Assembly: GCA_937902905.1 (NCBI GenBank)
Contig: CALELW010000269.1
Coordinates: 1 to 8,384, forward strand
Direction of reading: 5' to 3'
DNA length: 8,384 bases
Origin: an uncultured Clostridium sp.
Lineage (GTDB): Bacteria; Bacillota; Clostridia; Lachnospirales; Lachnospiraceae
The notes beneath the pieces are model-generated. The model searched no databases. It saw only the letters and a list, made by a program, of their open reading frames with translations, and was not told the origin of the DNA. A program made the position numbers and the translations under genes. Positions 1-5,308 of this stretch are shown here, piece by piece (position 1 is the first letter of the stretch; each line of letters starts with the position of its first letter).

Positions 1-27
1 AAGTAAATTCATACCATCCGCTAAATG

Positions 28-528
28 TTATTTAAAAACATAAATTCTTACAGGATAATCCTCATTGCCGTATGTAGTATCAAACATCACCTTGTATTTG
101 TCTGACATAATAGGCTTGAGTAAATATCTGTTATTGCATCCCCAAATAGGATAGCGTTCTAGGTGAGTAATCATATCCCAATTGCAACCTTGAGGAAATC
201 GTGTTCGAAGCCATGCGACAATTTCATCTACTCCATGACATACAATCTGGTCAAGTTCATCGCTTTCATCTAACCATGTACCATACCAAGAGCCATTTCT
301 AAAATACAATCTATAATATCCGAGATAATCCGGCGAATTCTTCAATGCTGACAAATCAGTTGTCTCATTATCCGCTTCAAAACCTAAGAAGCATCTGTTT
401 GTATTCACGTATTCTCTTAAGTCTGTATTATCTAATGCTCTGGGACATCTGAACAATTCTTGGTTTGTTTCACCTCTGAAATCACCGTAAATAATAGAGT
501 ATTCATCATTCTGTACAAGTTTAGTCAT
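28..528 (-). CDS. Hypothetical protein, 166 aa, last visible gene of a four-gene unit
   Basis: I do not recognise this protein. It is soluble, acidic and rich in aromatic residues (YYRLYF, GSWYGTW), has no signal peptide or membrane segment, and ends in a beta-strand-like YPVRIYVFK. Five scattered cysteines form no clear metal site. The ATG at 528 is preceded on the minus strand by ATGAGGTAAATGTAA, where GAGG acts as the Shine-Dalgarno site. The gene follows the 116-aa gene after 28 bp with no promoter or terminator between them, so it is probably the distal gene of the unit driven by the promoter at 1348-1376. No terminator is visible in the 27 bases left before the window edge. The sequence AUGAGGUAA at its ribosome binding site is exactly complementary to UUACCUCAU in the small RNA candidate at 7186-7268. 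Confidence 0.75.
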   Translation of the reverse strand: MTKLVQNDEYSIIYGDFRGETNQELFRCPRALDNTDLREYVNTNRCFLGFEADNETTDLSALKNSPDYLGYYRLYFRNGSWYGTWLDESDELDQIVCHGVDEIVAWLRTRFPQGCNWDMITHLERYPIWGCNNRYLLKPIMSDKYKVMFDTTYGNEDYPVRIYVFK

Positions 529-556
529 TTACATTTACCTCATTTTAATATTTCTT

Positions 557-907
557 TCAGCAAGAAGTGCCTGTAATATATTCAGACAAATTCATTTCTT
601 CAAATGTTTTAATCAACGATTCTAAGACAGCACGCAATTCTTCTCGGTCAAGATGCCTTGTATAATCGTAGTCGCTAAACAAACAATCGTCATCGCTATC
701 TACAGCATAATACACAGAGTAATGTTTGTCTACATCATCTACAATTGACACCTGTACACACAAAGTACCATTTAATTCAGAATTGATGGATTTACGGTCT
801 ATACAATAAAAACCCATCAATCCAGATGTTCGAGATATTTTCCTGTCATAATTGTCTTGTGCGTCCGTAATAATACTATTTAAAAGACTATCTGCAAGCT
901 GTTTCAT
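557..907 (-). CDS. Hypothetical acidic protein, 116 aa
   Basis: This is an unrecognised protein. Its middle is very acidic (DSDDDCLFSDYDY, about residues 70-82) and is followed by a predicted helical tail rich in Glu and Leu (REELRAVLESLIKTFEEM). There is no signal peptide or transmembrane stretch. The ATG at 907 has an excellent Shine-Dalgarno site, AAGGAGGTG, eight bases upstream. That site forms the last codons and stop of the preceding zinc-ribbon gene (only 5 bp between the two genes), so the two are probably translationally coupled. The layout (N-terminal helix, beta core, acidic loop, C-terminal helix) resembles small accessory proteins common on mobile elements, but nothing in it allows a function to be named. 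Confidence 0.75.
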   Translation of the reverse strand: MKQLADSLLNSIITDAQDNYDRKISRTSGLMGFYCIDRKSINSELNGTLCVQVSIVDDVDKHYSVYYAVDSDDDCLFSDYDYTRHLDREELRAVLESLIKTFEEMNLSEYITGTSC

Positions 908-912
908 GAATA

Positions 913-1125
913 TTACACCTCCTTACAAGATGGACATACATGATTATCAGTTCCACTTACAATTTTGCCACATACACTGCAACGATGAAATTTTGTTTCT
1001 GGGACAATGCGTTTTACATGGTAGCCTTTATTTTCCCAAAAAGCTTTTGCCATACCGACATTTGCAAATGAGCCATCACCATTGTATTCTTTTTCGTCTT
1101 TTAACATATCTACATAGTACAACAT
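913..1125 (-). CDS. Small zinc-ribbon protein, 70 aa
   Basis: The C-terminal third has two CX2C knuckles: Cys49-SV-Cys52 and Cys64-PS-Cys67, separated by eleven residues that include SGTDNHV. This is the classic arrangement of a structural zinc ribbon, as in many small nucleic-acid-binding or adaptor proteins. The first 45 residues contain an amphipathic stretch (ANVGMAKAFWENKGYHVKRIV) that I cannot assign. The ATG at 1125 lies eight bases after AAAGGAG, which is the 3' end of the 62-aa gene upstream; the genes are 2 bp apart. Zinc binding is a motif-level inference. A nucleic-acid or protein partner is not shown by the sequence. Confidence 0.8.
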   Translation of the reverse strand: MLYYVDMLKDEKEYNGDGSFANVGMAKAFWENKGYHVKRIVPETKFHRCSVCGKIVSGTDNHVCPSCKEV

Positions 1126-1127
1126 AA

Positions 1128-1316
1128 TTATATCTCCTTTCTGCTGTCAAGAACGTGGATAGCTTCACGAATTTCACTGGCGGAATAACCAAAGAGAGAG
1201 CAGTGTACATATTCGCCGTAATTTTCCAGACTATCTACTTCAATCATCAAGTCATCTTTGCTGTATTTATGTTTCCTAATAATTGCAATCAATCCATTCA
1301 AATGTCCATTATTCAT
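1128..1316 (-). CDS. Hypothetical protein, 62 aa, first gene of the unit
   Basis: This is an unrecognised small soluble protein. An N-terminal helix (HLNGLIAIIRKHKYS) is followed by an acidic strand (DDLMIEVDSLENYGEYV) and a C-terminal helix (SASEIREAIHVLD), giving a compact alpha-beta-alpha shape. The ATG at 1316 has AAAGGAG ten bases upstream. Upstream in turn lies the promoter at 1348-1376, so the leader is only about 25 bases. It heads a co-oriented set in which each of the next two start sites uses a Shine-Dalgarno sequence embedded in the end of the previous gene. Confidence 0.72.
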   Translation of the reverse strand: MNNGHLNGLIAIIRKHKYSKDDLMIEVDSLENYGEYVHCSLFGYSASEIREAIHVLDSRKEI

Positions 1317-1347
1317 ATCGCAACATCTCCTTTATTAATATATGTAC

Positions 1348-1376
1348 ATTATACCATAATAATACCGTTATGTCAA
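1348..1376 (-). promoter_or_regulatory. Minus-strand sigma-A promoter with extended -10
   Basis: On the minus strand TTGACA (1371-1376) is followed by a 17-bp spacer and TATAAT (1348-1353). TATGG immediately precedes the -10, giving a TG extended -10. It is placed to drive the genes at 1316, 1125, 907 and 528. An ACC/GGTAT copy lies 11 bp upstream of the GGTAT in the -10 (plus-strand ATACC at 1351 and at 1362). Confidence 0.9.
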
Positions 1377-1417
1377 GGATGTTATAAACTAAACATATGC
1401 ATACATATAAAATAAGC

Positions 1418-1484
1418 AGAACGTTAACATCAGTTAATAACAGAAATAAAACCTTTTTATTTGCATAGAATTTTAAAACGTTCT
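1418..1484. repeat. Nested inverted repeats in a 260-bp gene-free gap
   Basis: The stretch 1377-1637 contains no supportable gene. In it AGAACGTT (1418-1425) and AACGTTCT (1477-1484) form a perfect 8-bp inverted repeat. This encloses a second perfect hairpin, AAATAAAA-CCT-TTTTATTT (1444-1462). The region lies between the terminator at 1537-1571 and the promoter at 1348-1376, so it is not expected to be transcribed from either. It could be a protein-binding site, a DNA cruciform-prone element or a decayed transcription unit. The low sequence complexity makes a chance origin possible. Confidence 0.45.
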
Positions 1485-1536
1485 ACATAGTAAAAGCGTA
1501 ATCAACATTGAGTAAAATTAACCCGGCTTATTGTAT

Positions 1537-1571
1537 AAAAAAAAAGACGGAGAACTTAATCTCTGCCTTTT
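1537..1571 (-). terminator. Intrinsic terminator (probably bidirectional)
   Basis: On the minus strand AAAAGGCAGAGA and TCTCCGTCTTTT pair around a short loop, with one mismatch and one G-U pair, and run into nine T residues. It lies 67 bp after the stop of the 95-aa gene and ends that unit. The plus-strand reading also gives a hairpin followed by four T. Confidence 0.78.
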
Positions 1572-1637
1572 AAATATCTTTTTCACTGAAAGTATACTAT
1601 AAAACCAATATTCAACAAACGATTGCAACGTCAACAA

Positions 1638-1925
1638 CTATTTCAACATATTATAATAATAATCCCATTCTTCTTCATAGATACCTGTAAGTTCTGCAAC
1701 TTCCTTCGTACAAATGGCATCATAGATAAGTTGAGCCGTCTGTTCCTTTGTATAATTCTTCCAATAATCATCAACTGTTTCAAAAACATCCATAAGTCCA
1801 AGGAAATAGAAAGCATTGTCACCTATTTTGCAACAGATGCCACAACATCCGCATTCATTCATTGATATGCAGATAGTGTTATTTTTTAATCCTGCCCTAA
1901 TCATATCTAAAGTAATCCTTTTCAT
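1638..1925 (-). CDS. Hypothetical Cys-rich protein, 95 aa
   Basis: Residues 19-32 contain six cysteines (Cys19, 25, 27, 28, 31, 32), including the dense run CGCCGICC, followed by an IGDNAFYFLG strand-turn. The rest is helical and acidic (DDYWKNYTKEQTAQLIYDAI, then EEEWDYYYNML). From memory, the GD-x-FYF ... YTKEQ ... W-x-YY-x-x-L pattern occurs in small proteins of clostridial mobile elements that lack an assigned function; I could not check this here. The cysteine cluster could bind zinc or an iron-sulfur centre, or form disulfides. The ATG at 1925 is preceded by AAAAGGGGAGA, six bases upstream. It follows the 112-aa gene by 17 bp and is the last gene of its unit, which ends at the terminator 1537-1571. 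Confidence 0.75.
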   Translation of the reverse strand: MKRITLDMIRAGLKNNTICISMNECGCCGICCKIGDNAFYFLGLMDVFETVDDYWKNYTKEQTAQLIYDAICTKEVAELTGIYEEEWDYYYNMLK

Positions 1926-1942
1926 TTTAATCTCCCCTTTTG

Positions 1943-2281
1943 TTATTCATATTCTGTTGCATATAAATAGCCATGACCGACCTTGTCATCATCAAACTCA
2001 AACTCCATCATGAAATTATACGTGTTTTGCAGATACAAATGTATGTCATATGGCATGATTTTTACATTCTCTGTCAAAGGTTCATCCCAGTCAGAATGTT
2101 TGTTTATATGTGCTTTTTCTTGAACTGTCGGATTTATCCATTCTTCATAGTCCACCCATGTTTCAATATCTAAACCTTTTTTTTGCATTTGATTACGGCA
2201 GTAAGTAAAAAACTGTCTCGGCGTCACATTGTTCCGTTCGATTTCTATATCATATTTTTTTTCGTATTGACAGCTTCCCAT
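1943..2281 (-). CDS. Hypothetical protein, 112 aa
   Basis: I do not recognise this protein. It has an N-terminal strand (EKKYDIEIERNN), then TPRQFFTYCRNQMQKKGLDIETWVDYEEW, and a C-terminal beta-rich part (YNFMMEFEFDDDKVGHGYLYATEYE). It is acidic and soluble, with no signal peptide. The ATG at 2281 is preceded by AAGAGGTGAGCT, a usable Shine-Dalgarno site. Its leader of about 55 bases starts at the promoter 2343-2371. It is co-transcribed with the Cys-rich 95-aa gene 17 bp downstream. No function can be inferred from the sequence alone. Confidence 0.75.
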   Translation of the reverse strand: MGSCQYEKKYDIEIERNNVTPRQFFTYCRNQMQKKGLDIETWVDYEEWINPTVQEKAHINKHSDWDEPLTENVKIMPYDIHLYLQNTYNFMMEFEFDDDKVGHGYLYATEYE

Positions 2282-2342
2282 AGCTCACCTCTTAATCGCA
2301 ATAGCAGTAGTATTAATATAGCAACTTCATTTCTTTACATAT

Positions 2343-2371
2343 ATTATACCATAAAACAATATGAATGTCAA
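2343..2371 (-). promoter_or_regulatory. Minus-strand sigma-A promoter with extended -10
   Basis: TTGACA (2366-2371), a 17-bp spacer ending in TTATGG, and TATAAT (2343-2348), read on the minus strand. It drives the genes at 2281 and 1925. The upstream unit's terminator ends only about 10 bp away. Confidence 0.9.
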
Positions 2372-2381
2372 TATAGTATTG

Positions 2382-2412
2382 CAAAAGAAGAACGCATTTT
2401 AGCGTCCTTCTT
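2382..2412 (-). terminator. Intrinsic terminator after the 74-aa gene
   Basis: On the minus strand AAGAAGGACGC and GCGTTCTTCTT form an 11-bp stem (one G-U pair) with the loop TAAAAT, then a short T run (CTTCTTTTGC). It begins 11 bp after the stop of the 74-aa gene and abuts the next promoter. Confidence 0.82.
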
Positions 2413-2423
2413 GTGATATACAA

Positions 2424-2648
2424 TCATATTAAGTTTCGATTAACCCAACGTTTTGCTCCTACAAAACTTTTACATTTATATATTTCCTTAAACCCATTTG
2501 TATTTACCGATACCGTAAATCTATTTCCACAACCATCTATCCATACATATTTACCATATACAGGATGATTTATTTCCGTACTCCAACAAGTAGGGTTTCC
2601 ATCTTCATCATCTGATTCATGAATAATAGTCCAGTTTAAATTTGACAT
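2424..2648 (-). CDS. Hypothetical protein, 74 aa
   Basis: The reading frame is open to 2708, but I choose the ATG at 2648 (MSNLNWTIIHESDDE). It has AAAGGAGATA ahead of it, and the longer version would overlap the 270-aa gene by 35 bp and begin with an unusual basic tail. The 74-aa product looks beta-rich, with repeated strand-like segments (WSTEINHP, KYVWIDGCG, RFTVSVN) and a basic C-terminus (GAKRWVNRNLI). The fold may be a small all-beta sheet of four or five strands plus a terminal helix. I do not recognise it. It is the second gene of the unit from the promoter 3523-3551, 25 bp after the stop of the 270-aa gene. Confidence 0.72.
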   Translation of the reverse strand: MSNLNWTIIHESDDEDGNPTCWSTEINHPVYGKYVWIDGCGNRFTVSVNTNGFKEIYKCKSFVGAKRWVNRNLI

Positions 2649-2673
2649 ATAACTGTATCTCCTTTTATGATAT

Positions 2674-3486
2674 TTATGCGATATAACCGATATAAGGCGG
2701 TTCGTCAAATGCGATATTTAATTCATTCATACGGCTTTCAAATTCATCAAGACTGATTTTTGCCCCATGTGTTACCCATTGACGTTCAAACTTCATGCTA
2801 TCACCACATAATAAACTAAGGTAATCGCAGTCATAATCACCTACAATAATAGCTGTACCATCTGCATTCTTAAGACAGCCGGGAGTGTAATTAATTTTAT
2901 TTGCAACAATCATTCGTTTAAGGCAATCTATAAGAATAACCTTTTCATGTAAGCATTTACTTGTAAAGGCACACTGAATTCGAACATTTCCTTCAATTTC
3001 ATCTTTAGCAACGGCACATTCACACTCATGTACAAATTCCTCTATGATGGTGTCGAGACTTTGCAATGTTGGCACAATTTTGGATTCGAATTCTTTTTCA
3101 TCCATTTTACGGTTATCATAATATGCAACGCCGTATTCCTTTGCAATAAAATGTTCCAACTTACAGGAATTATGGTAGCCATATTTTGTATCAAACTCAT
3201 AAATGCTTATTCCGGTAGTGGACATATACTGGTTGATTGCTTTTGAATACAATTTTTCACAAAAAGAAACAATTTTAGTGATAACGGCACATGATTTATA
3301 AAGATGCAAATTGCCACGCATACATTGCACAATAAAATTTGCCAGATTCTCTTCAAACGTTAAATCCGTATTGCAGAAGTCACTCTTGTAAAAGCTTAAT
3401 GGACGGACGTTAGATTCCGCACCTGTATAGACAATATGATTTTCCTTTTTATTAAACGAAACAGATTTTACAATAGTATAACTCAT
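2674..3486 (-). CDS. Hypothetical protein, 270 aa, largest protein of the window
   Basis: An in-frame ATG exists at 3501, but its second codon is itself the GGAGG Shine-Dalgarno for the ATG at 3486, so the protein starts MSYTIVKSV. It is cytoplasmic, with no membrane or signal segment, and has many scattered cysteines, including CECAV near the middle, which do not form a convincing metal site. Predicted helices around residues 45-85 and 125-165 flank a short acidic region, followed by a beta-like ADGTAIIVGDYDCDYLSLLCG and a C-terminal helix (SLDEFESRMNELNIAF). I recognise no domain. It heads a two-gene unit with the 74-aa protein. It could be an effector or regulatory protein of the element, but nothing visible proves it. 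Confidence 0.78.
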   Translation of the reverse strand: MSYTIVKSVSFNKKENHIVYTGAESNVRPLSFYKSDFCNTDLTFEENLANFIVQCMRGNLHLYKSCAVITKIVSFCEKLYSKAINQYMSTTGISIYEFDTKYGYHNSCKLEHFIAKEYGVAYYDNRKMDEKEFESKIVPTLQSLDTIIEEFVHECECAVAKDEIEGNVRIQCAFTSKCLHEKVILIDCLKRMIVANKINYTPGCLKNADGTAIIVGDYDCDYLSLLCGDSMKFERQWVTHGAKISLDEFESRMNELNIAFDEPPYIGYIA

Positions 3487-3522
3487 CTGCAAAACCTCCA
3501 ATTTCTTTTATCTGACATATAT

Positions 3523-3551
3523 ATTATACCATAATTGCATCAAAATGTCAA
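3523..3551 (-). promoter_or_regulatory. Minus-strand sigma-A promoter with extended -10
   Basis: TTGACA (3546-3551), 17 bp ending in TTATGG, and TATAAT (3523-3528) on the minus strand. It is about 37 bp upstream of the 270-aa gene start, which has a GGAGG Shine-Dalgarno site. Confidence 0.9.
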
Positions 3552-3560
3552 GCAAAGAAG

Positions 3561-3602
3561 CAAAACAAAAGCCCCTATACAACATATATGTATAAGAGCT
3601 TT
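3561..3602 (-). terminator. Intrinsic terminator after the 121-aa gene
   Basis: On the minus strand AAAGCTCTTATACA pairs with TGTATAGGGGCTTT (14 bp, two G-U pairs, 7-base loop), then TGTTTTGC. It starts 6 bp after the stop of the 121-aa gene and ends about 10 bp before the next -35 box. Confidence 0.82.
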
Positions 3603-3608
3603 GCATAT

Positions 3609-3974
3609 TCAATCACATATAATTCTTTTAAAGTCCGAATTTCCAAAATCCCAGTTACTATCTTCAAAATCCGTCCTGTTGCAGAAAGGTATTTTCGGAA
3701 GTGTATGTGGGAGAGCAGTATCCGCAGGTACTTCTATACAGCTATATTTCACAAACTTGTGAACGGTATCTGTATGTCGAATATCCACGCAAGCTTCATT
3801 AGCTATCATATCACGCGGGCTGATAGTTCCGGCAAGACTTGCAATTGAATCGCACTTGTCCAATGCAACGTTGACTGCGGTTTGTCTTTCAGTATATACG
3901 CCAACAATATCTGTATGAATACATTCGGAATCGCTGTCATATATTTTTTGTTGTAGCACGTATAAATTTTGCAC
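3609..3974 (-). CDS. Hypothetical protein, 121 aa, GTG start
   Basis: The start is a GTG at 3974 rather than the in-frame GTG at 3983, because GAGAGGTG lies six bases upstream of the former and overlaps the latter. The product (MQNLYVLQQKIYDSD...) has an N-terminal strand and a helix rich in Ala and Val (RQTAVNVALDKCDSIASLAG). The middle carries two histidines (DIRHTDTVH) and a beta segment (FVKYSCIEVP), and the C-terminus is aromatic and acidic (TDFEDSNWDFGNSDFKRI). The N-terminal layout (strand, then VGVYTERQTAVNVAL helix) resembles small accessory proteins of mobile elements, but no family is assignable. It follows the 56-aa Cys-rich gene by 12 bp, and the Shine-Dalgarno overlaps that gene's stop, so the two are probably coupled. 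Confidence 0.72.
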   Translation of the reverse strand: MQNLYVLQQKIYDSDSECIHTDIVGVYTERQTAVNVALDKCDSIASLAGTISPRDMIANEACVDIRHTDTVHKFVKYSCIEVPADTALPHTLPKIPFCNRTDFEDSNWDFGNSDFKRIICD

Positions 3975-3986
3975 AAAAATCACCTC

Positions 3987-4157
3987 TCAATCCATAGCAG
4001 TAGTAGATGACTGAATGCAGTCTTTGGATAAGCATTTCCCATTTAATTCAAAAGGGCATCCTTCAATACTGCAATCACCATAACAAATAGGATTTCCTTT
4101 CGTATCCATGTCATATTCAGTTGTAACAACATTATTGTTTACTTTATAATTTGCCAT
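3987..4157 (-). CDS. Small Cys-rich protein, 56 aa
   Basis: This short gene was found by reading the minus strand between the promoter at 4184 and the 121-aa gene. The ATG at 4157 lies eight bases from GGAGG (4166-4170). An alternative ATG at 4161 is out of frame and stops after five codons. The product runs MANYKVNNNV... to STTAMD and contains five cysteines (Cys25, 29, 34, 42, 47) as CX3C-X4-C-X7-C-X4-C, with a GNPICYGDC and a CPFELNGKC turn. This spacing would suit a small zinc- or iron-sulfur-binding knuckle, or disulfides if exported, but there is no signal peptide. The consensus promoter, ideal ribosome site, compact Cys pattern and 12-bp spacing to the next gene support it as real. Confidence 0.78.
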   Translation of the reverse strand: MANYKVNNNVVTTEYDMDTKGNPICYGDCSIEGCPFELNGKCLSKDCIQSSTTAMD

Positions 4158-4183
4158 TCATAGCACCTCCGTTTATATATTAC

Positions 4184-4212
4184 ATTATACCATAAAGTAA
4201 TCATATTGTCAA
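4184..4212 (-). promoter_or_regulatory. Minus-strand sigma-A promoter with extended -10
   Basis: TTGACA (4207-4212), a 17-bp spacer ending in TTATGG, and TATAAT (4184-4189) on the minus strand. It drives the 56-aa and 121-aa genes with a leader of about 20 bases. Confidence 0.9.
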
Positions 4213-4227
4213 TATTAAGAGCATAAG

Positions 4228-4258
4228 AAAAGGTGGAACGCATATAATTCCACCTTTT
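4228..4258 (-). terminator. Intrinsic terminator after the two-membrane-segment gene
   Basis: A perfect 11-bp stem, AAAAGGTGGAA / TTCCACCTTTT, with a 9-base loop is followed on the minus strand by CTTATGC. It starts 24 bp after the stop of the 153-aa gene and ends 16 bp before the next -35 box. The A and T flanks are symmetric, so it could work in both directions. Confidence 0.82.
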
Positions 4259-4281
4259 CATATGTCGTGTAATTCACACTA

Positions 4282-4743
4282 TTACTGCGTGTTAATTGAT
4301 ACTTTTACCAACTCATTAGTTTTCTTATCTGTATATACAGTTACGATAACAGAATCTCCAACATTTAAAGCATCATATAGCGCATAGCTTACTGTAACTG
4401 TTGTTTTTAAATCATTTCCATTTTCATCTGGAATAGACACTGTCACTTCATAAGAATTTGTACTGGAAGGTATTTTACCAACCAGAACAACGCGATGTTG
4501 TATATTTTTCTCTTCAATAATCGCTTCTGTTTCATAAGAATAGGAATCAGAATCAACTCGTGATTTTGTAACATTGCTTATATGGTTGTAAAAGTTGGTG
4601 GCAAGAAAGGAGATATAAATTGTGAAAATAACAGAGTTTTTAAGTTTAAATGTTGAAAAGATGTAGACTGCACCAAAAATATACACTGCAATAACTGTAA
4701 CAAAACCTATAATAACAACAATAAATTCACGGTTTTCATTCAT
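4282..4743 (-). CDS. Membrane protein, 153 aa, two N-terminal membrane segments and a beta-rich domain
   Basis: Two hydrophobic stretches, about residues 7-30 (FIVVIIGFVTVIAVYIFGA...) and 37-52 (SVIFTIYISFLATNF), are joined by a short basic loop (KLK), which favours a loop facing the cytoplasm and both ends outside. From about residue 75 a soluble domain alternates strands (HRVVLVGKI, YEVTVSIPD, LKTTVTVSY) and ends LNVGDSVIVTVYTDKKTNELVKVSI. This recalls small beta-barrel domains fused to membrane anchors, but I cannot name the family. The ATG at 4743 is chosen over an upstream GTG (4752), since AGGTGG five bases before the ATG serves as ribosome site. It is the second gene after the 141-aa gene, whose stop codon lies within its ribosome binding region. 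Confidence 0.78.
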   Translation of the reverse strand: MNENREFIVVIIGFVTVIAVYIFGAVYIFSTFKLKNSVIFTIYISFLATNFYNHISNVTKSRVDSDSYSYETEAIIEEKNIQHRVVLVGKIPSSTNSYEVTVSIPDENGNDLKTTVTVSYALYDALNVGDSVIVTVYTDKKTNELVKVSINTQ

Positions 4744-4752
4744 ATATTCCAC

Positions 4753-5178
4753 CTACCTTTTAATATTCATAATACACAACTTTTTTGAATTTTTATACTT
4801 TTCATGCATACGAATTGCATAAGAAGAAAGCAATTTCATGTCATCCTCACTTAATACAACATCACGTAATACATATTCATCCATTGCATCTCTTACAACT
4901 AGAAACAATTTGTCAATAGTGGCAGTGCCGGAATTAAAATGCACATATGCAACAATACGTTCGTACAAAGCACTACATTCATCATCCAGTGCCAGTAACT
5001 GTTTCTCGGTATACGTCTTTCTGTTTTTATACCGTTTCAGATTTGCTTCTAACTCTTTGATACCTTCTGGTTTGATTTCAATTTCTACATAATCCACCAG
5101 TTTTCCATCATCCGGTCTAGTCCAATTGTATGTGGGATAAGCATACTCACGCAATTTATCTTCTGTTAATGCACCCAT
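4753..5178 (-). CDS. Hypothetical helical protein, 141 aa
   Basis: The frame is open to 5283, but the upstream part crosses the promoter at 5212-5240, so the start is the ATG at 5178 (MGALTEDKLREY). AAAGGAG lies eleven bases upstream, slightly far. The protein is rich in Glu, Lys and Tyr and mostly helical: residues 30-75 could form a long charged helix or coiled coil (EGIKELEANLKRYKNRKTYTEKQLLALDDE), followed by ECSALYERIVAYVHF and a helical C-terminus ending in basic residues (IMNIKR). There is no signal peptide. The fold is unrecognised. Its neighbour in the unit is a membrane protein, so an accessory role at the membrane is possible but is only inferred. Confidence 0.72.
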   Translation of the reverse strand: MGALTEDKLREYAYPTYNWTRPDDGKLVDYVEIEIKPEGIKELEANLKRYKNRKTYTEKQLLALDDECSALYERIVAYVHFNSGTATIDKLFLVVRDAMDEYVLRDVVLSEDDMKLLSSYAIRMHEKYKNSKKLCIMNIKR

Positions 5179-5211
5179 TAAAAATATTACTCCTTTCATT
5201 TGACATTGTAC

Positions 5212-5240
5212 ATTATACCATATTAATACTGCTAAGTAAA
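5212..5240 (-). promoter_or_regulatory. Minus-strand promoter of the membrane-protein unit
   Basis: TATAAT (5212-5217) with TATGG before it, a 17-bp spacer, and TTTACT (5235-5240, 4 of 6 matches to TTGACA) on the minus strand. The weaker -35 may make it more dependent on the extended -10 or on an activator. It stands back to back with the plus-strand promoter at 5252-5279, with 11 bp between the -35 boxes. Confidence 0.82.
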
Positions 5241-5251
5241 GGAAATAATGT

Positions 5252-5279
5252 TTGACATATGGTATGAGTATGGTATAAT
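5252..5279 (+). promoter_or_regulatory. Plus-strand promoter of the lipoprotein unit
   Basis: TTGACA (5252-5257), a 16-bp spacer ending in TATGG, and TATAAT (5274-5279). The spacer contains a second TATGGTAT (5258-5265), exactly 11 bp upstream of the one that includes the -10 (5269-5276). The first base of the lipoprotein gene is about 23 bases from the expected transcript start. Confidence 0.9.
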
Positions 5280-5308
5280 ACACTTAATCAATAGAAAAGG
5301 AGAAACTA

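Noticed and set aside
1380..1460. Plus-strand frame of 23 codons starting ATGCATACATAT
   Set aside because: No ribosome binding site and no promoter of fair quality.
852..2416. Several plus-strand frames (852-1127, 1155-1415, 1623-1865, 1816-2013, 1973-2173, 2183-2416)
   Set aside because: All are opposite minus-strand genes, lack ribosome sites and encode hydrophobic, Cys/His/Ile-rich shadow sequences.
2649..2708. 20-residue N-terminal extension of the 74-aa protein
   Set aside because: It overlaps the upstream gene and lacks a ribosome site, whereas 2648 has AAAGGAG.
3535..3848. Plus-strand reading frames of 75 and 86 codons opposite the 121-aa gene
   Set aside because: They lie opposite a gene with its own promoter and ribosome site, have no Shine-Dalgarno site and give low-complexity products.
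5179..5283. N-terminal extension of the 141-aa protein with a hydrophobic segment
   Set aside because: It would be translated across the promoter at 5212-5240; a start at 5178 with AAAGGAG fits better.
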